In this document: positions 11,796 through 24,236 of the stretch, piece by piece
Layout of the letters: each line of letters begins with the position of its first letter
Position numbering within the stretch: the stretch's first letter is position 1
NCBI GenBank assembly: GCA_029706075.1
Contig: JAINUG010000086.1
Span: 930,001-994,000 of the forward strand
Direction of reading: 5' to 3'
DNA from: Aldrovandia affinis
Lineage: Eukaryota > Chordata > Actinopteri > Notacanthiformes > Halosauridae
Length of the DNA: 64,000 nt
Notes under the pieces: generated by a model
Told to the model about the DNA's origin: nothing
Database searches by the model: none
The model's input: only the letters and a program-made list of their open reading frames with translations
Program-made: the position numbers and the translations under genes

Positions 11796-12008
11796 AGCTC
11801 TTTTATGATGGAACTGCATTAATGTCCCTCACTCATTGCATATATGGCACGTGTGTGGGACAATATGTTTACTACAGCATTGCTCTTTACAATGGTGCTT
11901 AGTTCGATCGCTTTAGTTCATTTACGTGTACCGCCGTTCATCTTAACTTAATGCGTGCACTATGTTGAAAGTTGCACTGGGTAACAGTGTCCGCTAAATG
12001 AATAAAAG
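11796..12008 (+). repeat. Dispersed repeat with L2-like 3' end (copy A)
   Basis: AGCTCTTTTATGATGGAACT, GGGACAATATGTTTACTACA and the end GTAACAGTGTCCGCTAAATG are also found in diverged form at 58387-58487 and 59731-59830. Two copies in one window show it is interspersed. The end resembles the GTAAGTCGCTCTGGATAAGAG tail of L2-type elements. Confidence 0.6.
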
Positions 12009-13766
12009 TACAACGCCTTACGGTGCGGATGTAACGGATGCCCGATCAGACCGGTCCCAACGTGAGGGCCTGTGTTAGACTCACAGGGTCACCTCATAAC
12101 ACCTACCACACCAATGGGCAACTTTCACTTTCACTTACACATTCCATTACATCCAACGCTGTACACCGCCAGCTGTCACTTTCTCACATTTTCCCCTTCT
12201 GCCCGATCGCCAACCTGTGATTTCTGTGCTGCCGCTTGCCGATTTTTAGAAAGCCACTGTGTAGCCTTGCAGACGACTGCTGCTATCGTAAATGAACTGC
12301 GGAAGGTTTGGGAGACGTGCAGTGGTCGGGGCGTGGTCATGCTTTGGTTCGATCTTTCCCTGGCCCCGTGCTGCATCCCATTTGTCAGAGTATCTGCGCA
12401 CTGACTCCACTCACAGGCCGGTTTGCAGCTCAGGAGCCCAGTGTCGTGGCTTTAGACAGCGTGTCCCAGCCCATGCCCCCCTTACACAGTCCTGGGACAA
12501 CAGTGTGTCGCCCCATGCTAGTGGTGGTGGTGGTGGTGGTGGGGGCATTCCTCCCACTGTCCCCAGCGTCACCGCGGCTCTCAGTCCGCAGCATGCTCTC
12601 CTCACCGTTCTCACCGCGACCTTCCTTCGCGATCAAAAGCCCATCCAAAAGGGCACATCCAAATGCCACCGTGGGGCTAAAAAGGGCAGTTTAGAAAATC
12701 CAATATTCTTAAATCCAATTTCAGACTCGCAAGAACGCGTTAAACTTCAGGACGGGGGGTTGTTTTTGTTCAACAGTTTCTCTCGTTTCCCTTGCCCTTC
12801 AAGCAATCGCATCCAAGCCCTACACCCTGTCCAAAAGAGGAGAGAGACACTGAGTGCATTTGGTTTGGCAAAAAGAGAGGTCTCTTAACTGTGACCAGGG
12901 TACAGGGATGGAGCGCTGCTCCCTCCACAATAACCCGGGCTCTCGCAGGGACAGGTCGTTCCAGCTCTGTTCATTCTGCCCCACTTTCACACTGAACTTC
13001 ACAGAGCCGTTGTTTTTTTGTTGCTGCTATTTTGGAATCCCCAGAGCTAAAGCAATCTTTCCTGTGCGTTAGACCTTCTCCCCTGCACGGGGCATTCGGA
13101 CAGTTTTTCCACAAGCTTTAAGAAAAACGAACAAAAAAAAACCAGCCCTGTAGATTGGGCCTCCCCTGAAGCGGGAGCCAGGCCTGTTCAAATTTCCCAA
13201 GGACAAAGCCAGGCTTGCCCTGGCCATTCCCAAGGTCACGCAAAAGAAGGGAGAGGCCAGGCACAAGAACCATGGGGAACGTCTGGTCTTCGAGACTGCC
13301 CGTCGAGGTGTAACCAGACCCCTGTAACCGTGCCAGTGTTGTTGGACATTGCCGAGACGCAGCTGCCATAACACGCCGTATTGTGAAACGTGAGACATGG
13401 AAATCCATCGGATTAGCCCCGCTGCAATACATACCCCCCCCCAAAGGAGGGGGCAAAGGAGGAAAAGCTTCCTGAATCGCGATGCGCTGAAAGCGGTCTC
13501 CCGGTCACCCAGTATGCGCCAGCAAGCTGACACCATGTGAACTCGCTCGATGCGGCACAGGTTCACACAGGCTCCTGCCATTCCGCCATTCCGCCATTCC
13601 GCGAGGGTTGCAGCTTCGCCTCAGCACCTCCGCTCTTCCGTTCTTATGATTTATGCATTTACACATCCTGTCCAGCTCTTTGCAGACACAAGAGGTGTGT
13701 GTGTTTAGTGCTTTCTCCCAATATAACGAATGTGCCTTTATTACACAAACAGCATGCAATGAGAAT

Positions 13767-13792
13767 TATTATTATTATTATTATTATTATTT
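13767..13792. repeat. (ATT)n microsatellite
   Basis: Eight or so consecutive ATT units. Confidence 0.95.
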
Positions 13793-13959
13793 ACTTCAAG
13801 TGCAACAGTACAATGGCAGTTAAATTGTCTGTGTACCCGATATGACAGTTATACCTTACATACTGTAGCAAACAAGCAAAAGGTTGAATAAGTGAATGAG
13901 ATCATTTGAGTGTGTGAGAGTGAATACCGGAAGTGATCGAGACATCGTGTAGGCTATGG

Positions 13960-14100
13960 GTTAGTGAGTAAGTGGGTGAGTGCGTGAGCCACTGAGAGAT
14001 CAATTTTGAGTGAGTGGGTGAGTGGGTGGGTGTTTGAATGTTTGGGTGGGTGAGTGGTTGAGTGCATGGGTGGGTATCTTAATGAATGAGTGAGTGGGCA
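13960..14100. repeat. GTGAGTGGGT-type minisatellite, G-rich
   Basis: Irregular units of GTGAGTGGGTGAGTGGGTGG type, with several GGG runs on the plus strand. It ends close to the exon 5 donor at 14126. Confidence 0.7.
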
Positions 14101-14126
14101 CACTGCAGCTGGCAGTTGAGCTCTAC

Positions 14127-14213
14127 CTGACAGCAGATCTGGACCAGGTACACCAGCTCTTTCAGCTCGAAGCCATTCCTCGTCACTTCATTCTGCTCGT
14201 CCGCCAGGGCCAG
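14127..14213 (-). CDS. arhgap32: arhgap32-like coding exon 5 (PX domain)
   Basis: Twenty-nine codons: LALADEQNEVTRNGFELKEL then VYLVQICCQ, phase 0 at both ends. Acceptor GCAG|CTG, donor CAG|GTAGAG. EQNEVTRNG and KELVYLVQI are the early beta strands of the PX domain in this family. The acceptor pyrimidine tract is itself a microsatellite: a (CT)n run begins five bases from the exon (GA at 14218-14238 on the plus strand). A GC-poor minisatellite of GTGAGTGGGT type follows the donor. Confidence 0.92.
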
Positions 14214-14543
14214 CTGCAGAGAGAGAGAGAGAGAGAGAAACAGAGAGGGGGAGAGATTAACGAGGGTAAAACAAGCACCACAAACATTCAGACTGGGGCC
14301 GACTCCACATTACAGCGTTGAAGTGGAGGGAACCGAGCAGCCCTGCAGCCCTGGAACCGAGCGCTTTTGGGACGACGCGTTCGACACTAGCGTGCTGACA
14401 CAGTGAGGGAAAGAGGAACACAGCTGCCAGCTTGAGAGCAGTAAACGTGTCATCTTTGCTCCGTCTTTTCATCCTGCCTCGCTCAGGGGTACGGTGAGAG
14501 AGGGAGAGGGAGGGGGAAGGGGAAGGGGAGGAGGAGAGGGGGT

Positions 14544-14577
<34 letters not shown>

Positions 14578-17347
14578 TGAGGAGAAGGCCCCAGCTGAGT
14601 GAATTGCCCACATAGAAGAGCCGCAATGTATAAACGAGAACAATGGAATCAGTCCATTCGCGGGGCGCTCCACACAGCAGGTGAGAGAACGTTTCTGGAG
14701 GACGGTTATCTCCACGGACGCAAGCACGCCAAACGTACACCGCGGATATTTTTCAGCTCACCTTATGCTTACGCATTAGACGGAGGCTTGACATTATTTT
14801 TATACTAAGTGAATAAGCACTATGAGATTATAGGTTTGGGGAAAAACGTCTGTTCGGCTGAGCGAAAAGACTCGGCTCAAACTCTATAATTGGATATGAG
14901 TTATGGTGCCTGTTCTGAAGGCGCTCCTGGAACACACAGCTCGTGGGGGAGCGTCGGCACCGGCTCGCGGCCCCCTGATGACGTCACCGGATCATTACCA
15001 CCCCGCGTGCTGCTGGGAGTCAATCGCTCCTTCTGTGTGGGGAAATCTGAACACCTTGTTCCTTGTTCTCCTTGCAAAGGATCATTGTTTCCCCCGACCA
15101 CAAATGTACAATTGCGCCCCTTTTTGGGCGGTGTGGTGTGGGTGTGTGTGTGTGTGTGGTGGGGGAAGTGCTTCCTTACACACTGTGAAAGATGGGGAGC
15201 CTTTACCACTGCCGTTATGGTCTTGACTTCTGGCCAGCTTAAGATCGTATGACCCCTGAACGGACAAAGCCAATTTTGTCAATGCTAGCAGCGTGACTTG
15301 GACCTGTGATGTCACTGCCCAGCGCGTGACCGTACCGAGCGCCTTTACGGACAGAGTGGTTCCAGAGCCTGGGGATGGGCTCTAAACAGAATGCAAACCT
15401 GACGTATTCATTCTGCCCACCTGGTCACCTAGGAGGACCACAGTGGAGATAAGTTGGCTTTTTGCCAACTTTTTTGTGTCCTCCTCGGCAATTTGCGGTG
15501 TGCATTAATGTGATGTCGTGTATCAAGGGTATGTGTTCGCATTGTGTATATCTATTTCTTTTTCAATTGTCAAATAAAATGAACCAACTAACTAACGAGG
15601 AGCAGTTAGAGAAACACTCATTATTACCTGTGCACAAGAACAGTTAAGTACACGGCAAAAAAACACAGCACGAGTACTCATCCTAAATGTCTTGTTTTTC
15701 TGTTTTCACTCTGTGTGAGACTACTTACTACCATGAAACCCCAAAGCAGTGCAGCAATGAACACAAATTAAATCCCATTCACCCACCCTGCTCATCCCAT
15801 AACTGGCCTTTACTCCCGATGGATTACGCAGCGGCATCCTCTGATACAGATGCGTGCCACAACACAACGTCCAGCCGCATCAGGGCCAGTGGCTGAGGCC
15901 TGCGAGCCTCCTCTTTCGGTGGGCCTGAGCGGTAGCCGTTATGCGTTGTCACTGACGGTGTTGATATCCCCCCGCCGTCGCTCGGCACACAGGGGAGGCC
16001 TGCTCCACATCTCATCGCGGCTGGACGTCCCCACGGCGCCGCGTCATTACCGCCTGGGACAAGGCCGCCAAGCGTGAAGGGCGGACGAAGATGAGCGCTG
16101 GCATCGGCAAGCGCAAGCAAAACGTAACCGTTTCCTCGCATCCATCTTCATGGTGCCGATAAACGTACGCGACCCCGGTAGGTCATGATCAGACATGCAG
16201 CCCCCCCCCCCTCCCCCCGAAGGGCCCTGCCATACCTGCCGGCAATCTCACGGAGACGAAAACGCACAACGAACAAGCAACGCAAGGCCCCGCGCTTTGA
16301 AGAGCAGAACGCTCCCTTTGTTAGACGTCGTTTTAATGTCGCCGATGCGCGCGCGCACCGCTGCTCGCCGAGCACACTTTGATCGAGCTCATTTGTGCAA
16401 CGTTTTCGATCGCCGGTTTGACAGTGACTGTGACAATGAGTCTTCATAATGACAGGATTGCAGCCAACAAAGTGTGACAGCATGCTGCGAGGGATTAGGG
16501 TAATGAACAGCAAGTACGCGCATATCAACGTCATAGGGTTGGTGGCGGAGATCAAAAATAAATAAATATCAATAAGCCTCTGCGGTATGAGTCAGGCCAT
16601 ATTCCCCCCGCGCGGTTTACCAGCCGTCCCAATTCTCTCCATCTCCTAGGAATTATACCATCCAACCCCAAAAAAACCCCCATTACAGCCATGCTAAGAA
16701 AGTATATTCCTTGATACCCAGCGATCAATAAATGTATCAAATTTTATTTTTACATGCTTTAATGCTGAAAATTGTTCATTGTTTGGTGGCGCAACCCTTC
16801 TTGCACCAGTCCTAACAAAGGGCAGCCGTGGTATTTTTCAAGGCTACGTTTCTTGAGAAACCATCACAATGACGTCGCTGTGAGGTGGCAAGCCTCTGTG
16901 TATTGCGCTTCACTAGCTCCAGCTAACATCTCCAGAGGACCAATTGTGTCTATAATATAGCTACAGTATAGGTAAATGTTTAACTGACCCAAAACTCCTA
17001 CCAAATAAAATTTAAAAATTAAAAAAATCTGACAATAACACCAGCAGCTGTCCCAGAAATATCTATCAGAACTTTGACAGTAATATCGTTTCTTCTTGTC
17101 AGAGTAATGGATTCACCCAAGGACGTTTTGGTCAGTGTGAATAAAATAATTTTTCACTCAAAGAACTCCTAAGTAAACCAGCCCCCTGTGTAGGCGTTAT
17201 TTTATTGTGAATGTTCACGTGGGTCATTTTGTTTTAATTCTTCGGTTTATAGCCCAGGGCAAGTCAGAGTGGCCACTAAAGGCCACACATCTGTTTCCAA
17301 AAATAAGGACTGAAGCAAAATATCATGGGACAGGGAGAGCGACCGAG

Positions 17348-17403
<56 letters not shown>

Positions 17404-17488
17404 GGGGGAGAAAGGAGAAAGGGATGGATGTCTGAGCTTACGCATTGAGAGAGAGAGAGAGAGAGAGAGATGCCTGTCTGAGAGAGAC

Positions 17489-17526
<38 letters not shown>

Positions 17527-18390
17527 AGTGTTATAATCAGGACACACATGGAAGTGCTCTGTTAGCCATTCGTATTCGCTTCATTAGGGAAACAGCAGGG
17601 TCTGGGAATAGTGCTGCGGTAATCACCTTTCTGTTTGTGTCAGGAGCGCAGCTCTAAAAACAGAACCCCGTCAAACGGCCCGGTTATCCAGCGCGTCCGA
17701 AGCTCCCTGATCGCCTAGCCTACGAAACAAGCTCGGGGAAGGAGTAGCTTCCGAGTTGTTCGGCGAGCGCTTGGGACGGTGCAGGAGGGGCGAACCCGAT
17801 GCTTGGAGCTCCACGTGCCGCGATGCCACACACGCTGAAAGCGTCAGCAGCTGGGCTCGCTCACTGACAGCAGCTACACCGAGGGGGAACGGACGGACTC
17901 ACGACTCCCTTTGTTCAGGGCGTCGGGGAGGGAGGGGGTGCCCAGGAATAACACAACATGCAAACTCAACGTTAAAACCTCAGCAGGTAGAACACTGCTG
18001 CGGCCGCTGGCACTAGATTCAAACAACGCTTTTGCCAATGTCCCCCCCCATCTTGCTTTGTTTTCGATTTGGTTCATTTAGGAGACGCCTTAAGGCCTTT
18101 AGAGACAGAGGGGCGTTTTGCTATAGCGTTTAGTTTTTTTGGGCGATTGCGAGGGCTAGGGAAACGATGCTGCCCTGCCTGCGTAAGAAAAGCACACGGA
18201 GAGTGTAAACAACGCACGGGACCCCAAGCCTGTCCCGTCAGCCCTCCGCAGTCAAGCCCCCGCTTTAGGACTGCGTTCCTCTCGGCACAGTGCACTGAAA
18301 GTTGGCCCTGCTCTCAAGTTCTTTCGGGTCGAAAGACCTACGGCTTCAGCTCGCAGGGGTTTGTCAGATTTTCTGTGCTCATGCAACAAA

Positions 18391-18391
<1 letters not shown>

Positions 18392-18437
<46 letters not shown>
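18392..18437. repeat. (GA)n microsatellite
   Basis: Pure GA run of about 46 bp. Confidence 0.95.
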
Positions 18438-18441
<4 letters not shown>

Positions 18442-18632
18442 GAGCACTCGATCAATACTCACGGAAGCCGAGCTCGTCTCCTCTTGTTAGCGCAGCCGGC
18501 CTTTTGTTCACCCCGGGACGCTCATAGAGGGCTGAATAAAGAGCTGTCCTCCCTACCGCCGGAACTCTCCTGCCCCCGCGGTCAGCCCGAGAGCGGGGCG
18601 CAGTGCCTCTCCATCCCTGTCCGCGCGCCTGT

Positions 18633-18633
<1 letters not shown>

Positions 18634-18670
<37 letters not shown>

Positions 18671-18715
18671 GTGTGTGTGCGTGTGTGTGCGCGTGTGTGT
18701 GTGTGTGTGCGTGTG
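18634..18715. repeat. (GT)n microsatellite, interrupted
   Basis: GT run with scattered GC interruptions, about 80 bp. Confidence 0.93.
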
Positions 18716-19509
18716 GGGCGCGCACTTCTCGCTGAAAGCCTCCCGCTCCCCTCCAGACACAAATCCGCACGGCGGAACACAGATGGCAACCTCCCACGCT
18801 CCAGAGTACCCCCCCCCACCTCCTTCCGTAGTAGAAACGCGCTGAGTGGAATCCCCGCTGCTGGATTCGGATGCGAGGGAGACTGCGAGTGAGTCGGTGG
18901 ATTTCTGGAGGATTTTAAACAGATTTCAGTGGACTTGTGAGGTTCTTTAAAAAAAAAAAAAGTCTTTTTTATTTATTTCCCCCTGCTCCTGTGAAGCTCT
19001 TCGCCGTCTCCCTCCTCCTCTCCTGCTCCCAAATCCGTCTTCTGGACAGCCTTGTTCCGTGAGACACCACAGCGAAAGGAGAAGAGACAGAAGGGGAGGA
19101 AGATGACAAAAGCAGCCTTCCCTTTCTTTTTTTACCTCCCCTTGAACTTGCTCCGTCTTTCTCTCTGCTACATGCTCCTGCTCGCTCTCTCTCTCTCGCT
19201 CTCTCTCTCCCCTTCCCTCACCCCCCCCTCCCTCCCGCCCCCTCCCTCCCTCTCTCCTGCATTGGTACGGTCCCCCAGGACAAAGCAGGGATAGCATAGC
19301 TATAAGAGCCAAAAGAAGCTGTGGAGAGCCGATGGAGAAAGGCTCACCGCTGCAGGCCCTAATTCTGGTTCCATCAGCACGACCCCGGCCTGCCCGAACC
19401 CAACTGGACAAGGGGAGCAGGGGCATCAGCACCACTGTCCCAATCTCCAGTTACCCACGTACAACCATCAGACCGTTTCCCTCACGCTACCTTTGGCGAC
19501 CTGGCGCAT

Positions 19510-19750
19510 TGATTGAGAAATGCGCTCGGTCATTGAAAGTGACATTGAAAGAGGGGTGACGGTTGGAGCACATTTGGCAGGATGTTCATTGAGGAAGACC
19601 ACACAAGGAACAGTGGCTAAGGTGATGTTGGCATGGAGGTCTGAGGGAAAGACATCATCAACTAGGGGCAACTGTGGCGAAAGTGTATTCTCCTCAACCG
19701 TATTCTCCTCAACCGTGATGTCCGCACATTGGCTTGAGATGCAAGGCAAA
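19510..19750 (+). pseudogene. Tc1-like transposase N-terminal fragment
   Basis: The frame reads SVIESDIERGVTVGAHLAGC, then TQGTVAKVMLAWRSEGKTSS and TRGNCGE. This fits the N-terminal helix-turn-helix of Tc1-like transposases (RGRIVGARLAG..., VSRVMTAWRSEGKTSS...RGNCGR). A 16-bp direct duplication (CGTATTCTCCTCAAC unit at 19687-19716) disturbs the following segment, and the DDE part is missing. No inverted repeats were found. Confidence 0.7.
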
Positions 19751-20607
19751 ACAGACGACCAACTCTCAATCAGTTACCGAGTTGCTTTCTCAGAAATCCC
19801 GCCACCCCGTGCCTCCCATGCCCACAGCTCTAGTCCAATCACATCTCCTCGCTCGCCTCCAGAATACGCCTTGTTTCAGTTTGCCCTCTGTTTTGTCTGG
19901 GCGGCTGGGCTTTTTTTCCCCTCCGATGTCTGTGTAATGACAGACAAGGCGCGTTTAGGATTCCTCAGGGCGGGTGGGGCAGTTGAGGGTAAACATAAAC
20001 ACAGCGGATCACACGTCGGAGCGGAGGAGGCAAGAACGCCTCCCGGAAAATCCCAGACCTGCCATCATCAAAGACAGAAGTCAACTTAATTCTCGGGCAA
20101 GCTGGCCGTCATCGTGATGCCCGCAGCGACAACTCGGGACGACCGCGGGCAGCCTAATTTACCACGTGCACAATGCATTACGCATGACAAATTCACTGTC
20201 CTCCTGCACTTCAAAAGGAAGCTGCTATTTCGCTCTTGACCCAACAGCTGATAAATAGATTGTTTCATGGAAGACAAAAATCAAAGGCCCGTTACCCAGG
20301 GGCCTGTGCTCTTTCTGCTGCTGAACGCACACGCTGCGGTGGCGGGTGGGGCTTGGAGGCCAACCCCCGGGCTGGAGTCGGCCAGGTGCCCAGGGTTTCT
20401 AAATCTGTCTTTTAACTTATTCTGTGTCTTTTCCATTCTTTACTTTTCCATCTCAATTTTGAGTTGCCAATCTCAACTGTGGGTCCTTAGCTGCATCATC
20501 CTCGGAATTCGAAAGGGCTGCACACTGGCGCGAAGGCCTGCAAAAATGTGAGCAGCCAGCCACTACAGCCAATTCTTTAGTCAAAGGCCATTTTTGCTGA
20601 AATCGGT

Positions 20608-20685
20608 GAAAACCTGTTCGCAAAGGAGTCAAAGAAAACCTGCTCCGGCTGGAATCAAAAAAACCTGCTCACGCTGGAGTCAAAG
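20608..20685. repeat. Three-copy ~31-bp minisatellite
   Basis: GAAAACCTGTTCGCAAAGGA, GAAAACCTGCTCCGGCTGG and AAACCTGCTCACGCTGGAG head three successive units that each end in AGTCAAA/AATCAAA. Confidence 0.7.
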
Positions 20686-21562
20686 GCAGGGGCTACAGCA
20701 TTAATGACATCATCTGTGCCATCACATCTGAGGACAATTAGGGTGCGCTCCAGGAGGAAACCAGAGAAGCGGAGGAGAAAGCCACATGTGACGCGGAGAG
20801 CCAAAGTGTGTGGGTCTGCAGGGCTTGCCAAAATGAAAAATATCTCCCGGTGGCTGCTTCGGCCACTAAAAAAACAATGAAAGATGCAGGTTTGTTATAC
20901 TGCTGGTATGAGGGTTTACAAGTTTTTGGTGTGTGAGAAGGATTTATTGCGTGTTGAGAGTTCAGATTTCATCACAATTAGGCAGAATATTTTTATTTTC
21001 TGTGCCTTCTAACAGAAGTTTGTGTTCAGCAGGTTCATCAGGATGACAAAGTCATTCCTGCCAGGGGACCAACACACATCACTGATATACAATGGTGTAT
21101 ACAATGGGGGATGGCGCTGAAACACCGTGCTTAGTTGTGATGTCACTGTGGTGGAATTACAGGCCAGACCTCAGGCCTGAGCTTTCTGAGCAATGCAGAG
21201 GACGCCTTGATGTGACTGCGGGTCTAGCGGATATCGTGTGGGGTGGGAGAGAGATGAAAGACATCTCAATCGGCCAGCGAGTCAGCTAACATCAGCTCAT
21301 TAAGCTCAAATGTGCCTCATTTCGGCCAGGTTTCACAGGAGACAGTCAGCGGGAGCGCACCACAGAAAGACAGTGGAGCAGAAAGACTCAACCCACGAGT
21401 CAGCACGCGCTATTGGAAAACAAAACAGACTGAGGGCCTTTTTCAAAAAAACTTTTCCACGATAATTCAACGGGACAAGCCCAGAAACTTTCGCGTGCGG
21501 AGACTTATGACTGTAACCCACCGCGTACCTTGGAAGGAATGATGTGGAGAGGAATGTTGAGA

Positions 21563-21652
21563 AAGAGAGAGAGACAGAGAGAAGGAGACAGAGAGAGAGA
21601 GAGAGAGGGAGAGGGAGAACAGAGAGAGAGAGAGAGAGAGAGAGAAAGAAAA
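21563..21652. repeat. (GA)n-rich tract
   Basis: Imperfect GA repeats broken by GACAGA and GGGA interruptions. Confidence 0.9.
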
Positions 21653-23363
21653 GAAGAAAAACATTGGGAGACTAATCACGTTTCTGACCTCCTTGCTGGA
21701 ATGGAAAGCAGCCCACCGGGGGTGTCTGCTGGGTTTCACAAACGGGACGAAATCTCCAGCCAGTGAGAGAGGAGCATTGGATCCACCCACAGTTTTTAGT
21801 ATCATCTATCCGGGTCTGGGTGTATGTGTGTGTGTGTGTGAGAGAGAGACAGACGGGTTCCACTTTACTCTCACATCCTTTTTATCCTGTTTAAACAGCC
21901 ATGCCATGTGCTGTATGGAGAACGAGTGTTTGTATGTCAATCACTCGGCTTTGACAAAACATCAGACAGAATTCTAAGCAGGAGAGAGATAGTGTCAGTC
22001 CTGTGAGACAGAACTGCAGGAGACGTCACAGAGCACACGTTTCCGCGACACGGACGAACACGAAGTCGGTTGCCGTGCCATCGGTGGCATCCGACATTCG
22101 CTGGGATTCTCTGAAGAGCTAAAATTAGAATTCTAAATATTATAATCCAAATGTGACCCAGTTTACGACGCGAGATCGCTGTGCCTCGCGGCAAGGGTGC
22201 GCAGCGAGGGCCAGCCCCTTTCACTCCGACTTCTGCTCTTGGTGATTTAATGAGCCTGATAATTTATTTGACTTGATTAAATAAATGATTTGATTTTTGA
22301 TCAAGTCAGGAGCTGCAGCTGCAGACTGCATGCGTATCCTTGGTGAAAACATCTTACCGTGGCTCTGATATAGCAGTGAACCAGTGCTGGATTACACAGA
22401 AAACTGAAGCCAGAGTAATTGGTTGGAACAAAAACCAGGATACACACCGGCCCTCCAGGCCTGCCTTACAGTAACAATGTGCACCCCTGTCTTGCAGTGA
22501 CAAATTCCTCCAATGGTGAAGGAAAAAAGCCCCCAAAAAACCATTATACTATTATTATTCTAAAGCAGGTGCAGGGCAACTGCAAAAAGAAATACAGATA
22601 AAAATACAGTAGTAAACAAAATTGTGGAGTGCAGGTTAAAATACACAGCTACAGCGAAAGACAGCTTGGCTTTGTTTGGTCTTCAGTGCAAATGCAAGCG
22701 TCGGTGTTTGTGCAAGCTGCGTCAGATCTACACAACCCGGATGATTTCTGAAACAACCTCCCGCACTCAAAACACAAAATAATACACACATTTGAGATTT
22801 CACACAGCGGTGTGGTTTGGAGGCTGCGGAATAACGGCCCAAATCATGCCCCCCAGGGAGTGACTGCGGTCCTTCGGCGCTTCCAGAAGAATCGCTTTAA
22901 GAACTGTCATGCGCTGCCGAGGAGGAAGGGGAATATATACTGAACCCCAACACAGCCAAGAGGACAGGAGGGGATGGAGTAACTAGATGAGATTAACACA
23001 CATACAGAGAGGATGGAACGGTCCATAAAGGCCATTGTGATATATATAAGAACAATATAAACGTGCACACCCACACACACAGTGTACTGACTGGATTCAT
23101 AGTTTGGTGGAGGCATGTCGATGTTAGCCTGGGTCCAATGGCCGCAGACCAATTCTCTCATTTTGCTGACTCAGTTTGTTCTGACCCAATTCGCAACCCA
23201 AAGCGACTCTGTTAAACAGTCCCACACAGAGAGCTCTGCCTCCAATAGCACTTTTTTGCACAGAAAAGAAGACCACAAACGGATGGCTTACACTTACGCG
23301 CTCTGCCGTGGAGAGCGAGGCGTTTCGATCGGTTCATCGGCCACCGACAGAGCGATTGACAGT

Positions 23364-23634
23364 GCGTCGGCCCTTTCGCTGCACAGGCAGCGGGTAGCAG
23401 CCAGTGCCATGGGAGGCCTCACCCTGCTTTTAGGTGTCACTCTCAAAGATGCGCCGAATGTCCTCTAGTCCTCGGGTCAGGCGCCCCACAGCTGCTGTCC
23501 CATCCCGAGAGGAAGCAGGTTGGGTTCGGGCGCCCTGGGGAATTTATGACAGTCGACTCATCTTTGAGAGTGACACCTAAAAGCAGGGTGAGGACTCCCA
23601 TGGCAACGGCCGTTAGCAGCGAAAGGGCCGACGC
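23364..23634. repeat. Long inverted repeat (hairpin) with two-block arms
   Basis: The inner arms 23405-23451 and 23559-23605 are reverse complements over 47 bp with one mismatch. The outer arms 23364-23382 and 23616-23634 match over 19 bp perfectly. The two blocks are separated by 22 bp on the left and 10 bp on the right, and the loop is 107 bp. In one phase both arms encode MGxLTLLLGVTLKD on opposite strands. No terminal features of a known transposon are seen. Confidence 0.9.
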
Positions 23635-24196
23635 GCCTGCGTGGTCCGAGCGGCAGGAAGTGGACCGGGTCTGAGCGCTAAGCGGAAGCCCCTGGGCTTT
23701 GGGGGCACTCAAGAGTGCCTTTGTAACGTCAGAACACTCCAGCATTCGCATTCCACCATTGTGTTTCCTTTCCAACCAGGGAGGGCGGATATTAATATTT
23801 CATACTTTAGTGATACAGTACGTTTCCTACCACTGACCAGATATAACGGGGCAAAGACAGGCATCTGAAATGGGCTGCCATTATCTGCCTGATGACGCCC
23901 AACATCTGGAAGAAATTTTCGAGAGCGCAGGAGGGTCAAAGTTCGAAACCGTGTGGATTGCATACAGGGATGACCCCGCCCCCCCTCCATTTCCACTGCG
24001 CTCACACAGCGCAATTAAACCTTATTCTGTTTCAATTCAAAGAAACCTTGTGGCCGAGCCCCATTACAACACCTGCCCGCCTCTCCGTGTGATGAGATCG
24101 TACTACGATGGAAGTACAGGGCGGGGGATGTGTGAGCAGAACACGGGTCTCTCTGTAAGAAGCATGTTTTTGAGTGATGATGTTTGTGCCGCGCTT

Positions 24197-24236
24197 GGCC
24201 TGGGGAGAGGAGAGGAGAGGAGAGGAGAGGAGAGGG
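24197..24236. repeat. GGAGA pentanucleotide repeat
   Basis: About seven GGAGA units followed by a G run. Confidence 0.9.

Larger units (their letters stand above)
14214..19510. other. Intron 4, right-of-exon-5 part: microsatellites and GC-rich blocks
   Basis: Holds GA tracts at 14218-14238, 14550-14576, 17346-17398, 17446-17470, 17489-17524 and 18392-18437, a (GT)n tract at about 18634-18715, and GC-rich, CpG-containing sequence at about 15890-16430, 17650-18360 and 18470-18860. No exon could be supported. The GC-rich blocks might mark an internal promoter, but this is inference. Confidence 0.5.

Noticed and set aside
12292-12888. Two long overlapping plus-strand frames around a GGT repeat
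   Set aside because: Overlapping frames in GC-rich DNA with low-complexity Gly/Val runs and no domain.
23115-23775. Opposite-strand frames sharing a peptide at 23.4-23.6 kb, as a protein family
   Set aside because: The shared peptide is explained by the inverted repeat; nothing else in the frames is similar.
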